Source of the DNA: Chromatiales bacterium
GTDB lineage: Bacteria; Pseudomonadota; Gammaproteobacteria; UBA6429; Thiohalophilaceae
Length of the DNA stretch: 11,786 nucleotides
Direction: 5' to 3'
Assembly: GCA_024641465.1 (NCBI GenBank)
Contig: JAHEDB010000028.1
Span: 1 to 11,786, forward strand
The position numbers were made by a program, and so were the translations under genes. Shown piece by piece: positions 1 through 5,950 of this stretch. Below the pieces are notes generated by a model. That model searched no databases, was not told the DNA's origin, and saw only the letters and a program-made list of their open reading frames with translations. Every line of letters starts with the position of its first letter. Within the stretch, counting starts at the first letter, position 1.

Positions 1-735
1 CCGGAGCAGCGCTACACGCCTATTCTGCGAGGTGCATACCGCAACGATCCTTCTCCAATGCAAATAGTGAGTGGGCCTTACGGTCGGGAAAAGGTTCACT
101 ATGAAGCCCCGCCAGCAACTCGTGTGCCTGATGAAATGGCAAGACTCATCGACTGGTATAACGATATCAACCCTTCGAGCGGGGATAAGAAGCTACCAGG
201 TATTGCCAGAGCGGGCATTGCACATCTCTGGTTTGAAGTGATACATCCCTTCGATGATGGGAATGGGCGAGTCGGCAGGGCGATTGCCGACCATGCGCTT
301 TCTCAGTCTCTCGGTTATCCAACCACGGCTTGTCTCGCCACGGCGATAGAGGCGGATAAAAAATCCTATTACCTGCAACTGGAGAAAGCGAGCCGTGGAA
401 GCCTGGACGTTAATGTCTGGCTTGATTACTTTGCCGATAGGGTCATCAAGGCACAGGAAATTGCCAGGGAAGAAGTGGATTTTGTACTGGCCAAGACGCG
501 TTTCTACGAAGCCTATGGTGACCAGCTGAATGACCGGCAGGCCGCAATGGTATTGCGAGTGTTCGCTGAAGGTCGAAAGGGCTTTGAAGGCGGAATAACG
601 ACTAAAAAATATGAAGCCATCACCAAGTGCCCCAATCGAACAGCCAGCCGTGATCTTTCTGATCTGGTTGCCAAGGGTATTATCATCCCGTTGCCAGGTG
701 GTGGTAGAACCACACGCTATGAGTTAACGCGTTAA
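1..735 (+). CDS. Fic domain protein (adenylyltransferase family), 5' end outside window
   Basis: The reading frame is already open at base 1 and ends at a TAA at 733-735, so 244 C-terminal residues are visible and the true start lies upstream. The ATG at 58 is internal: residues before it (ending RGAYRNDPSPM) continue the pattern typical of the family. The Fic core motif HPFDDGNGRVGR is complete at bases 244-279, with the catalytic His, the acidic/Gly-Asn-Gly phosphate loop and the distal Arg. Family knowledge: Fic enzymes transfer AMP (or other phosphate-containing groups) from a nucleotide to a hydroxyl side chain of a target protein. The last ~65 residues (TTKKYEAITKCPNRTASRDLSDLVAKGI) look like a winged-helix, DNA-binding-like domain, a common C-terminal partner in bacterial Fic proteins. 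No inhibitory helix can be judged because the N-terminus is missing. It lies 88 bp upstream of an AbiEii-type remnant, suggesting a defence or toxin context. The target is unknown. Confidence 0.9.
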   Translation, partial: PEQRYTPILRGAYRNDPSPMQIVSGPYGREKVHYEAPPATRVPDEMARLIDWYNDINPSSGDKKLPGIARAGIAHLWFEVIHPFDDGNGRVGRAIADHALSQSLGYPTTACLATAIEADKKSYYLQLEKASRGSLDVNVWLDYFADRVIKAQEIAREEVDFVLAKTRFYEAYGDQLNDRQAAMVLRVFAEGRKGFEGGITTKKYEAITKCPNRTASRDLSDLVAKGIIIPLPGGGRTTRYELTR

Positions 736-823
736 ACCGGCTGTGCAAGGTTTGATGTAGTAGTGATTTTCTGCGGGAACTGGAATTTTTGATGATAATC
801 GGCAACACACAGGAAGGTAAAGG

Positions 824-1397
824 ATGAAAGAATTTCTCGCGATGTCGGAAGAACGTCGCCGGCTGGTCTGTACGGAGGCCGGCGCGCAACTGAACCTGTT
901 TGAGATTGCCGTCGAAAAGGACTTCTGGGTTTGCTGGACCATGCGTAAATTGTTCGAGCTACCAATGGGGAGAACACCTGACGTTCAAGGGTGGCACGTC
1001 ATTATCCAAGTGCTGGAATCTCATCGAACGCTTTTCCGAAGATATCGACATCGTCATCGACCGGGGCGCCCTGGGTTTTGGTGGAGACAATGCCCCGGAA
1101 AGTGCGCCCAGCGAGAAACAGACAAGCAAGCGTCTCAAGGCGCTGAGGGAAGCTTGCCAGCAATATATCAGCAAGAGGATTCACCCGGCACTCATTGACG
1201 TGATCTCATCGGATCTGCCCTCGACGCTCGAATGGACGCTTGAGCCTGAGCCTGACGATCCCGATGGACAGACCTTGCTGTTGTTCTATCCGACGGCCTT
1301 CCCGGAGCAGGTCGCCTATCTTCGGCGTACCGTGAAGATCGAAATGGGCGCCCGCTCGGACACGGAGCCTGCCGAATCCTTAGTCATAACATCATGA
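824..1397 (+). pseudogene. AbiEii/AbiGii-type nucleotidyltransferase remnant, frameshifted and 3'-truncated
   Basis: The frame starting at ATG 824 has a good ribosome site (AGGAAGG at 811-817) and reads MKEFLAMSEERRRLV...AVEKDFWVCWTMRKLFELP. Homology-like sequence then continues one frame over as GEHLTFKGGTSLSK and IERFSEDIDIVI. The shift lies at about 962-970, so neither frame alone gives a complete enzyme. The GG(T/S)-S-L-S-K and SEDID motifs are the nucleotide-binding and metal-binding signatures of the AbiEii family (toxins of AbiE-type abortive-infection or type IV toxin-antitoxin systems, which modify tRNA 3' ends). After VKIEMGARSDTEPAESL the similarity stops at about 1380 and the frame ends at 1397, short of the usual ~300 residues, so the C-terminal part is gone. 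No AbiEi-like antitoxin is visible in the 88 bp upstream. If translated, the first frame gives 124 residues of mostly nonsense C-terminus. A sequencing error could explain the frameshift but not the truncation. Confidence 0.85.
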
Positions 1398-1537
1398 TTA
1401 ACGTAAAATATATCAATAACAATTCTGACAATGGTATTATTCATGGTATTGACACCTATGACCACTGTAAAACCCGCGCCATTACTGGCTTTTTGCCTCT
1501 TGTTTACAATCGAATGGGAATAAAAGAATTCACCGAC

Positions 1538-2023
1538 ATGGACGAAACCCTCTCGCGACTGGAAGACACATCACTGGATCAGTTCTGGATGCAGCATGCC
1601 CTGGAACTGGCCAGGCAGGCCGAGGCCGAGGGGGAGGTGCCGGTGGGGGCGGTGCTGGTACGCAATAATGAGGTGATCGGCGAGGGCTGGAACCGGCCCA
1701 TCGCCAGTCATGATCCGACCGGCCATGCCGAGATCAATGCCCTGCGTGATGCGGCCAACCGAATCGGTAATTATCGACTGGTCGACAGCACCCTGTATGT
1801 CACCCTCGAACCTTGCGTCATGTGTGCCGGGGCCATTATTCACGCACGTGTCAAACGGGTGGTGTATGGCGCCACTGAACCGAAGACCGGGGCCGTGGTC
1901 AGTGTGTTTGATGTATTGACCGATCAACGGCACAATCACCGCCCTGAGGTGACGGGCGGCATCCTGGCCGAACAGTGCGCCAGTCAATTACAGGAATTTT
2001 TTAAGTCACGCAGATCAAAATAA
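1538..2023 (+). CDS. tadA: tRNA-specific adenosine-34 deaminase TadA
   Basis: This is the zinc enzyme that converts wobble adenosine 34 to inosine in tRNA-Arg(ACG), letting one tRNA read several Arg codons; it is usually essential. From the ATG at 1538 the protein has 161 residues, close to the family norm. The deaminase signature is complete: H63-A-E65 (zinc ligand and proton-shuttle Glu) and P92-C93-V-M-C96 (two zinc ligands), with VPVGAVLV and GEGWNRPI ahead and YVTLEPCVMCAGAIIHAR around the site. The frame is open back to 1394, with ATGs at 1394 and 1514. The start at 1538 was chosen because it leaves about 16 residues before the conserved W-M-x-H-A-L, as in E. coli. The 1394 start would begin in AT-rich DNA beside the broken AbiEii gene and add 48 residues unlike the family. 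No strong Shine-Dalgarno precedes any of them (AAAAGAA at 1522-1528 is weak). The gene ends 13 bp before the next. Confidence 0.95.
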   Translation: MDETLSRLEDTSLDQFWMQHALELARQAEAEGEVPVGAVLVRNNEVIGEGWNRPIASHDPTGHAEINALRDAANRIGNYRLVDSTLYVTLEPCVMCAGAIIHARVKRVVYGATEPKTGAVVSVFDVLTDQRHNHRPEVTGGILAEQCASQLQEFFKSRRSK

Positions 2024-2036
2024 CCCGTGGGGGGTA

Positions 2037-3032
2037 ATGATGATTAAGATAATGCAGCACCCGGTGCTTGCCGTTCTGGCAGGCGTACTACTCAGCACCA
2101 GCGTTTACTTACTGGCGCCACAGGCAATACAGGCGGCGACGGTCTATGCCAAAACCAATGTCGAGATGAAACTGGTCAAGGTCTCCGAGCATGTCTATTA
2201 CGTGCAAGGTGAGGCCGGTATGGCCACCGATAATGAAGGTTTTATTTCCAATGCCGCCGTGGTGATCACCAATCAAGGCGTGGTGGTGTTCGATACCCTG
2301 GGGACCCCTTCGCTGGCCAATCTGCTGTTGAGCAAGATACGCGAGATTACCGACAAGCCCATCGCCAAGGTGATCATCAGTCACTATCACGCCGACCATA
2401 TCTATGGCCTGCAGGTCTTCAAGGAGCTGGGCGCGGAAATTATTGCACCTCGACAGGCGCTGGATTATCTGGCCTCGGCACAGGCCAAGGAACGCCTGGA
2501 GGAACGACGTTTTTCCCTCGAACCCTGGGTCAATGAGGCGACCCGGCTGGTGACGCCGGATAAATTGATCAGTGAAAACACCACCTTTAACTTTGGTGGG
2601 TTGAGCTTTCAGATCAATCTGCTCGGGGCGGCCCATTCCGAGGGGGATATGACCGTGTATATTGAACAGGACCGGGTGCTGCTGTCCGGCGATATTATCT
2701 TTGAAGGTCGCGTGCCATTTTTGGGCGATGCCAATACCAAGACCTGGTTACAGACCTTGCGTAAACTGGAGACCTCAAGGTTGCTGGCGCTGGTGCCGGG
2801 ACACGGCCCCCTTGCCCGGGACCCCAACCAGGCCATCAAGGCCACCGCGGAGTATCTGGCATTTATGCGTGACAACATGGGCAAGGCCGCGCGGGACTTT
2901 GTGCCCTTCAAAGAGGCCTATGCCAAAACCAACTGGTCGAAATACAAGGATATGCCGGCGTTTGAGGCGGCCAATCGGCGAAATGCCTATCAGGTGTTTC
3001 TGGCGATGGAAGCGGAGATGATGTCGCAATAG
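2037..3032 (+). CDS. Secreted metallo-beta-lactamase-fold zinc hydrolase
   Basis: A 331-residue protein with an N-terminal hydrophobic segment (about residues 8-33, possible cleavage near AIQA/ATV), so it is probably periplasmic. The metallo-beta-lactamase fold ligands are all present: H116-Y-H118-A-D120-H121, H200 in GAAHSEGDM, D219 in LLSGDIIFEG, and H256 in VPGHGP. This makes a competent dinuclear zinc site. The SGDIIFEGRVPFLGDA stretch resembles SoxH-like and quinoprotein-associated periplasmic hydrolases more than true beta-lactamases, but the substrate cannot be read from sequence. A GGGG run at 2031-2034 serves as ribosome site. Two adjacent ATGs (2037 and 2040) are available; the second has the better spacing. 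It lies 13 bp after tadA and is probably co-transcribed with it, though no functional link is known. Transcription ends at the hairpin at 3051-3077. Confidence 0.85.
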   Translation: MMIKIMQHPVLAVLAGVLLSTSVYLLAPQAIQAATVYAKTNVEMKLVKVSEHVYYVQGEAGMATDNEGFISNAAVVITNQGVVVFDTLGTPSLANLLLSKIREITDKPIAKVIISHYHADHIYGLQVFKELGAEIIAPRQALDYLASAQAKERLEERRFSLEPWVNEATRLVTPDKLISENTTFNFGGLSFQINLLGAAHSEGDMTVYIEQDRVLLSGDIIFEGRVPFLGDANTKTWLQTLRKLETSRLLALVPGHGPLARDPNQAIKATAEYLAFMRDNMGKAARDFVPFKEAYAKTNWSKYKDMPAFEAANRRNAYQVFLAMEAEMMSQ

Positions 3033-3050
3033 TGTCTGTTTATAGTGCAT

Positions 3051-3077
3051 AAAAAAGCCCGCTTAGCGGGCTTTTTT
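3051..3077. terminator. Bidirectional intrinsic terminator between convergent genes
   Basis: GCCCGC (3057-3062), loop TTA, GCGGGC (3066-3071), flanked by six A on the left (3051-3056) and six T on the right (3072-3077). The symmetry gives a GC stem with a U-tract in either direction. It therefore serves both the tadA-hydrolase unit on the plus strand and mltF on the minus strand, whose stop codons lie 18 and 19 bp away. Confidence 0.93.
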
Positions 3078-3096
3078 ATTTTAGATGTATGCAAAT

Positions 3097-4521
3097 TTAC
3101 AAGGCGGAGGATTTAAACGCCAGGATCGAACGCTCGGCGATCTTTGGCTTGCCGTTATCCAGATACCAGTTGAGGATGTCGTAATAACTGCGGATCGATT
3201 CGACATACTTGACCGGTTCATTGCCGCGGGCAAAACCAAAGCGGGTCTTGCGATACCACTTGTATTGACGAAGCAGGGGCAGGGTTTCCTTCACATCGGT
3301 CCACTTGTCCGGATTACCGCCGCGCAGTTTAGTGATCATACGGGCATCGGTCAGGTGGCCAAAGCCGACATTATAGGCGGCGAGGGCAAACCAGGTGCGT
3401 TCAGGTTCCTGTATACCGTATTCGGCGCTGACCTTATCGACCATTCTTCTCAGATACCGGGCACCACCGCTGATGCTGGCACTGGGGTCAGTGCGATCTT
3501 CAATACCGAGGTGTTTGGCGGTGTTATTGGTCAGCATCATAATGCCGCGTACCCCTGTCGGTGAAACGGCATGGGGATTCCACAGCGATTCCTGATAGGC
3601 GACAGAGGCAACCAGACGCCAGTCGAGTTTGTTGGCCAGGGCGGCCTTTTCAAACATGGCCTGGTACCGCGGCAGACGGCTGTGGATTTTGGCGAGATAG
3701 GTATTGGTGCTGGTGTATTGAAAATTACTGGCGTGGGTGTAGTGGCGTTTGATCAGATAGGCCAGTTCACCATTCTTTTTCATATGCGCCATGAAGTTCT
3801 GCGCTTCCTTGTAGAGGCTGTCATCCGAGCCCTTGGCAAAGGCCCAGGCCAGGGGTTGTTCCTCGCTGATACTCATGGCGACCCGCAGCTCGGGGTGGAA
3901 ACGGCGATACAGGGTGACTTCATTGGAATCGGCGATGGTGAAGTCGGTCAATTTCCTAGCCACCATATCCAGCAGTTCCGAACTGTCCGTATCCTTTACC
4001 TCACTCCAGCTGAGTTCCGGATACTGGAGTTTGAGCTGCTGGAGTCGTTCGGCATGGCTGCTGTTGGCCAGTACATCGATTTGTTTATCCAGCATATCCT
4101 CTAACTTACGTGGCCGCTTCTCAAAGTTGTCGTAATTGTAAACGACCTGCTGGGTAATATATTGGTATGGGGTGGTAAAACGGATGCGGTTCTGGCGTTC
4201 CTCGGTCACGGTCAGACCGGCCGCGGCAAAATCCACCATGCCTGTTTCCACCTGGGTAATAATATCGTCGAGGTTGTCGCGTACCGTAATGTCCAGTTTG
4301 ACATTCAGGTATTCGGCAAACTTCTTCATCAGGTCATATTCGAGACCGGCCGGCCCCTGGGAGCCTTCATAATAGGAAGTGGCGGCGTTGCGGGTCAGGA
4401 CATGCAACTCACCGGAATGTTTGATGCGTTCCAGCAGGGTGCTGGGCGGGGTGATGGCATTGGCCACGAAGGCGACCAGCACGAGACTACTCAGCGTCAG
4501 ACTGAATGCCCGCTTTTGCAT
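3097..4521 (-). CDS. mltF: Membrane-bound lytic murein transglycosylase F
   Basis: A 474-residue protein with the two-part structure of MltF. A signal peptide (MQKRAFSLTLSSLVLVAFVANA) is followed by a periplasmic solute-binding-protein-like regulatory domain (about residues 35-265: GELHVLTRN, GLEYDLMKKFAEYL, MVDFAAAGLTVTEER). Then comes a lysozyme-like SLT domain (about 285-440) with the catalytic glutamate E311 in VAYQESLWNP, followed by PTGVRGIMMLT and LAAYNVGFGH. It cleaves the MurNAc-GlcNAc bond of peptidoglycan and leaves a 1,6-anhydro end. No lipobox Cys follows the signal, as in MltF of E. coli. The start is the only ATG near the signal peptide, but the GGAG ahead of it is just one base away, an unusually tight spacing. 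tadA is a close neighbour of mltF in enterics too, which supports the call. Upstream on its strand lies a 685-bp gene-free stretch. Confidence 0.95.
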   Translation of the reverse strand: MQKRAFSLTLSSLVLVAFVANAITPPSTLLERIKHSGELHVLTRNAATSYYEGSQGPAGLEYDLMKKFAEYLNVKLDITVRDNLDDIITQVETGMVDFAAAGLTVTEERQNRIRFTTPYQYITQQVVYNYDNFEKRPRKLEDMLDKQIDVLANSSHAERLQQLKLQYPELSWSEVKDTDSSELLDMVARKLTDFTIADSNEVTLYRRFHPELRVAMSISEEQPLAWAFAKGSDDSLYKEAQNFMAHMKKNGELAYLIKRHYTHASNFQYTSTNTYLAKIHSRLPRYQAMFEKAALANKLDWRLVASVAYQESLWNPHAVSPTGVRGIMMLTNNTAKHLGIEDRTDPSASISGGARYLRRMVDKVSAEYGIQEPERTWFALAAYNVGFGHLTDARMITKLRGGNPDKWTDVKETLPLLRQYKWYRKTRFGFARGNEPVKYVESIRSYYDILNWYLDNGKPKIAERSILAFKSSAL

Positions 4522-5204
4522 ACTCCAGATACTAATGGCAACGGTAAAAATAGCCTTATCCTCTTGTTAGTCCAACCTTACGATACGGCCGTCCCGGCGG
4601 TACCTCGGGGTATGGTGTCCTGAGTCGATATCGGCATCATACCATAACATCATTAAGTAATTACAAATCATAAGGGATAAGTTTCATCCCTAAGAAAATC
4701 ATAACACACTGAAAAACATCAACAATTAAATTTCTGCTACCGTACAGGGTCTGAGCGGGGGGGCTCCCATGGATAGGCGACGCTGCGGTTGTCAGTGATC
4801 ACCCGCAGTTGACTTATCCACCCTGAGTGCCTGGTTGTTGGTCAGCACACCCCTCATGTTGCCTGTTCTTGTTGTCAATGGAGCGGTTATTATTCCCACA
4901 CCGTTATTGATTGAAAAGCAATCAATATGCCAATTTGCTAATATATTGATATTATACAAATATTGAGAAGTGAATCACAGATATTATTCCTGTATTGTCA
5001 AAATAACCGACATATTTTATGGAATTATGACCTGTCGTGTAAGCCTTCCCGACAGTTTGTCGGTTTCAGTCGGGGCGGGGTTCAAAAGATAGTGTCTTGA
5101 AAATGATAAATTTCTTAGCTGCGGGGTTTGCGATCCTTGAGTAACTGGTTTAACCTTGCGCGCTTTCCGGGGTCATACATCATATAGATACCGGAAGCTC
5201 AAAA
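4522..5204. other. Gene-free intergenic region between mltF and the tRNA-Ser locus
   Basis: No convincing coding region is seen on either strand. The stretch is AT-rich, especially 4620-4740 and 4890-5030. It holds several short inverted repeats: AGGGAT/ATCCCT (4673-4678 and 4686-4691), TTGATTG-AAAAG-CAATCAA (4907-4925), and CCGACA-GTT-TGTCGG (about 5050-5064). A TATAGA hexamer at 5183-5188 followed by a GC-rich stretch could be the -10 element of a stable-RNA promoter, but the best upstream partner (TTGCGC, 5156-5161) is 21 bp away. mltF presumably takes its promoter from the left end. Nothing else can be assigned. Confidence 0.5.
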
Positions 5205-5228
5205 CTGGAGAGATGTCCGAGCGGTTGA
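5205..5228 (+). repeat. Duplicated 5' end of tRNA-Ser (truncated copy)
   Basis: These 24 bases are identical to 5365-5388. They consist of CT plus the first 22 nucleotides of the intact tRNA-Ser: acceptor strand GGAGAGA, TG, then the D-arm through GGTTGA. The preceding four bases also match in three of four positions. After 5228 the sequence leaves the tRNA completely, so no functional tRNA can be made from this copy alone. Confidence 0.93.
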
Positions 5229-5364
5229 CCGAATTGTCTGGAACAATTTGGGTCGGACGAAAGGCCGACCTCGAAGAGGCGGAGGGCAGGAGGCCCGGAG
5301 CAAGGGGCACGCAGGCGTGCGGGTTTAGTGAATAGACCGACCTGTTTTGCCCAAATTGAAAAAT
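5229..5364 (+). other. Palindrome-rich 136-bp spacer (element A) between tRNA-Ser 5' end copies
   Basis: The spacer separates the truncated and intact tRNA starts. It contains a 9-bp hairpin CCGAATTGT-CTGGA-ACAATTTGG (5229-5251, one G-U pair). CAATTTGGG (5244-5252) is repeated inverted as CCCAAATTG (5350-5358). GGTCGG (5251-5256) can pair with CCGACC at 5265-5270 or at 5337-5342, and GCACGC-AG-GCGTGC lies at 5307-5320. The density of pairing suggests a folded RNA or a small non-coding mobile element. No protein is supported: long minus-strand frames here run through the tRNA complement. Confidence 0.55.
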
Positions 5365-5366
5365 CT

Positions 5367-5456
5367 GGAGAGATGTCCGAGCGGTTGAAGGAGCACGCCT
5401 GGAAAGTGTGTATAGGTTAACCCCTATCGAGGGTTCGAATCCCTCTCTCTCCGCCA
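5367..5456 (+). tRNA. tRNA-Ser (anticodon GGA)
   Basis: A complete class II tRNA of 90 nt with encoded CCA. The acceptor stem is GGAGAGA (5367-5373) with TCTCTCC (5446-5452), then discriminator G5453 and CCA 5454-5456. The D-arm holds TCCGAGCGGTTGAAGGA. The anticodon stem is CACGC/GTGTG around loop CTGGAAA (5399-5405), anticodon GGA at 5401-5403, reading UCC and UCU. The long variable arm ATAGG/CCTAT (5412-5416, 5423-5427) and the G discriminator are serine identity features. The T-arm is GAGGG-TTCGAAT-CCCTC (5429-5445). All stems are intact, so this is the working copy between two truncated end copies. Confidence 0.97.
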
Positions 5457-5621
5457 TTTGAAGTACAGGACGAAATGAACGCAGATTATTAGATAGTGCT
5501 GCGGACGTGACGGGATTCGAACCCTCGATTTAGATCGGCTGGTTTGACACCCGAGGGGAGCGAGGGTGAACGCCGCAGCGATAGCGCAGGCGGCCCGCAG
5601 GGTGAGGCCAAAAGGCCGAAT
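5457..5621 (+). other. Spacer (element B) between intact tRNA-Ser and its 3' end copy
   Basis: The left half is AT-rich and the right half GC-rich. It carries an inverted copy of the tRNA T-arm (5512-5529, listed separately), a strong hairpin GCCGC-A-GCG-ATAG-CGC-AG-GCGGC (5572-5594), and GGCC-AAAA-GGCC (5606-5617). It shares only short words with element A, for example AAAGGCCGA at 5260-5268 and 5611-5619. No gene is supported. Confidence 0.5.
5512..5529 (-). repeat. Inverted copy of the tRNA-Ser T-arm (18 bp)
   Basis: Exact reverse complement of 5426-5443, that is, the last base pairs of the variable arm plus the T-stem, T-loop and most of the 3' T-stem strand. On the minus strand the sequence continues GTCACGTCCGC, which does not match tRNA-Ser. 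It may be the relic of another tRNA end or an inverted duplication, but no matching acceptor strand was found for a second tRNA. Confidence 0.85.
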
Positions 5622-5642
5622 AATCCCTCTCTCTCCGCCATT
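5622..5642 (+). repeat. Duplicated 3' end of tRNA-Ser (truncated copy)
   Basis: These 21 bases are identical to 5438-5458: the end of the T-loop, CCCTC, the 3' acceptor strand TCTCTCC, discriminator G, CCA and TT. The copy ends four bases before the 4.5S RNA gene. It is the downstream counterpart of the 5' copy at 5205-5228. Confidence 0.93.
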
Positions 5643-5646
5643 CAAT

Positions 5647-5760
5647 GGTACTCGCATCGGTTCCTCCGCGACGATAAGCTGTGAACCCGGTCAGGCCCGG
5701 AAGGGAGCAGCCGCAGCGGTGGATTCGGGTGCCGGGGTGTAGCGGATGCGGGTGCCACCC
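5647..5760 (+). ncRNA. ffs: 4.5S RNA of the signal recognition particle
   Basis: The RNA that binds Ffh and targets membrane proteins co-translationally to FtsY and the translocon. The conserved Ffh-binding domain IV is at 5690-5712: GTCAGG, CCGGAAGG with the GGAA tetraloop at 5699-5702, and AGCAGCC, with the opposite strand GTGCCGGGGTGTAGC at about 5728-5742. The ends form a perfect 12-bp helix (5647-5658 with 5745-5756, including G-U pairs). The length of about 110-114 nt fits the E. coli type. The hairpin is followed by ACCCTTTTCTT, so the RNA may help terminate its own transcription. ffs lies next to dnaX in many gammaproteobacteria. The only sequence between it and the truncated tRNA-Ser copy is four bases, so it has no room for its own promoter outside the duplicated tRNA DNA. 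Confidence 0.95.
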
Positions 5761-5950
5761 TTTTCTTAGCAGTTCAAGCCTTTCATTTGTAAGATCAACC
5801 TCTCATAACCCTTCCGATACATTTCTGGCAGCGGCACGAGCACCAGGCCGGATCTGGATATGGCCTCGGGTATCGGTGACTCAATGGCAGGTGCGCAGCT
5901 CCGTGCATCCGGTTAGAATGGGGGCACATTTCAAGACCGATTGGATAATA

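Noticed and set aside
1449..1454. TTGACA as -35 box of a tadA promoter
   Set aside because: No acceptable -10 hexamer lies 15-19 bases downstream.
4814..4822. TTATCCACC as a DnaA box
   Set aside because: One mismatch to consensus, alone, with no further boxes or AT-rich unwinding repeats in register; not evidence for an origin.
5497..5540. A second tRNA on the minus strand around the inverted T-arm
   Set aside because: Only three to four T-stem pairs form, and no 5' acceptor strand, D-arm or anticodon arm can be found at higher coordinates.
5173..5657. Two minus-strand frames (5173-5457 and 5424-5657) with motifs such as AEREGFEPS and RRERDSNPR
   Set aside because: These are the familiar false proteins read from the complement of a tRNA-Ser gene; they run straight through the intact tRNA and its copies.
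5681..5950. N-terminal extension of dnaX by 90 residues
   Set aside because: It overlaps the 4.5S RNA, its residues resemble nothing in the DnaX family, and MSYQVLARKWRP at 5951 is the conserved start.
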